Shown: one piece after another, positions 63,192-64,000 of the stretch
How positions within the stretch are numbered: position 1 is the stretch's first letter
Layout: each line of letters starts with the position of its first letter
NCBI GenBank assembly: GCA_024372625.1
Contig: CP099605.1
Coordinates: 1,550,001 to 1,614,000, forward strand
Reading direction: 5' to 3'
DNA: 64,000 nucleotides
Origin: Comamonadaceae bacterium OTU4NAUVB1
Lineage (GTDB): Bacteria > Pseudomonadota > Gammaproteobacteria > Burkholderiales > Burkholderiaceae_C
Position numbers and translations under genes: made by a program
Notes under the pieces: model-generated
What the model was told of the DNA's origin: nothing
What the model saw: only the letters and a program-made list of their open reading frames with translations
Database searches by the model: none

Positions 63192-64000
63192 ATGACCTTC
63201 GCAGTGAACGCAACGAGATCGGCCCTCGCCGCGGCGGCCCTCGCCGCCCTCGGCACCACCGGCGCGCTGGCCCAGCAGGGCGAGACCGTCAAGATCGCCT
63301 GGCTCGACCCGCTGTCGGGCCTGATGGCCGCGGTGGGCACCAACCAGCTCAAGAGCTTCCAGTTCCTGGCCGAGGAGTTCAACAAGAAGAACGTCGCCGG
63401 CGTGAAGTTCGAGATCATCGGCATCGACAACAAGCTCAGCCCCCAGGAGACCACCAGCGCGCTGCGCTCGGCCATGGACCAGGGCGCGCGCTACGTGGTG
63501 CAGGGCAACGGTTCCGGCCCGGCGCTGGCCATCATCGACGCGCTGGAGAAGCACAACGCGCGCAACCCGGGCAAGGAGGTGCTGTTCGTCAACTACGCCG
63601 CCGTCGATCCCGACCTGACCAACAGCAAGTGCAGCTACTGGCACTTCCGCCTCGACGCCGACACGTCGATGAAGATGGAAGCGCTCACCACCTTCATCAA
63701 GGACCAGGCCGACGTCAAGAAGGTCTACCTGATCAACCAGAACTACTCGCACGGCCAGCAGGTCTCCAAGTTCGCCAAGGAGAACCTGAAGGCCAAGCGC
63801 CCCGACGTGCAGATCGTCGGCGACGACCTGCACCCGCTGGCGCAGGTGCGCGACTTCGCGCCCTACATCGCCAAGATCAAGCAGTCGGGCGCCGACACGG
63901 TCATCACCGGCAACTGGGGCTCCGACCTGGCGCTGCTCATCAAGGCCTCCAACGACGCCGGGCTCGACGTCAAGTTCTACACCTACTACGCGGTCACCAC
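63192..64000 (+). CDS. Branched-chain amino-acid-type ABC transporter binding protein (cut by window end)
   Basis: Periplasmic type I binding protein. A Sec signal ends near LAQQ, followed by VKIAWLDPLSGLMAAVGTN, YVVQGNGSGPALAIIDALEK and a mid-domain AYINQNYSHGQQ-like segment (LINQNYSHGQQVSKFAKENL). Related proteins bind branched-chain amino acids, amides or aromatic acids; the preceding CoA ligase hints at a carboxylate ligand. The frame is open at the right edge, with 269 codons visible. Confidence 0.93.
   Translation, partial: MTFAVNATRSALAAAALAALGTTGALAQQGETVKIAWLDPLSGLMAAVGTNQLKSFQFLAEEFNKKNVAGVKFEIIGIDNKLSPQETTSALRSAMDQGARYVVQGNGSGPALAIIDALEKHNARNPGKEVLFVNYAAVDPDLTNSKCSYWHFRLDADTSMKMEALTTFIKDQADVKKVYLINQNYSHGQQVSKFAKENLKAKRPDVQIVGDDLHPLAQVRDFAPYIAKIKQSGADTVITGNWGSDLALLIKASNDAGLDVKFYTYYAVT

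Overview
The window is a GC-rich, densely coded stretch of bacterial chromosome. Protein content and gene order point to a betaproteobacterium of the Burkholderiales, most likely a Comamonadaceae member. The main pointers are smc-zipA-ligA in a row, a sulfate-reduction operon with a DUF934 gene between the sulfite reductase and cysH, a general amino-acid (Aap-type) transporter, a LivJ-type binding protein, and a thiO-thiS-thiG-thiE order. The family placement is inferred from memory of such gene orders. There is no rRNA, CRISPR array, recognisable insertion sequence or prophage. It is mostly core genome with a few accessory or decayed spots.

Layout. 1-5 kb: end of cysS, an AlkA-type glycosylase, accA, tilS, lysC and a tRNA-Ser(GCT) followed by a terminator. 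5-12.9 kb: a TonB-dependent receptor and thiE, thiG, thiS, thiO on the minus strand, thiD on the plus strand, and a minus-strand TPP riboswitch beyond thiD with no thiC after it. 12.9-19.7 kb: one minus-strand run cysI, DUF934, cysH, cysD, cysN, fdxA and a ferredoxin-NADP reductase. 19.9-24.4 kb: extensin-like protein, transglutaminase, a small disordered protein, a divergent mnmC and yggX. 24.5-33.8 kb: two sulfate-binding proteins, cysE, flavin oxidoreductases with a divergent LysR regulator, a 1-Cys peroxiredoxin and cysT-cysW-cysA. 34-37 kb: dsbB, a class A beta-lactamase, an orphan ParA/MinD-type ATPase and a lipoprotein. 37.3-45.1 kb: smc, zipA, ligA, a Gly/Tyr-rich lipoprotein and def. 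45-48.9 kb: doxX and aapJ-aapQ-aapM without an ATPase gene. 48.9-56.7 kb: glnD and map (minus), purL (plus). 56.8-64 kb: a glycerophosphodiesterase lipoprotein, a chemotaxis-receptor remnant, a parvulin, bolA, yciB, msrB, an acyl-CoA ligase and the start of a LivJ-type binding protein.

How the genes fit together. The window holds most of assimilatory sulfur metabolism within 21 kb: sulfate capture (two Sbp paralogues), import (CysTWA), activation (CysDN), reduction (CysH, CysI), a likely private electron supply (ferredoxin and ferredoxin reductase) and the serine acetyltransferase that makes the sulfide acceptor. No APS kinase is visible. The thiamine block has the thiazole branch and the coupling enzyme, but at this locus it lacks the pyrimidine synthase ThiC that a TPP riboswitch of this type normally controls. 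A TonB receptor sits at the end of the thi run. These two blocks, plus the divergent mnmC and the receptor remnant, hold the observations most worth checking.
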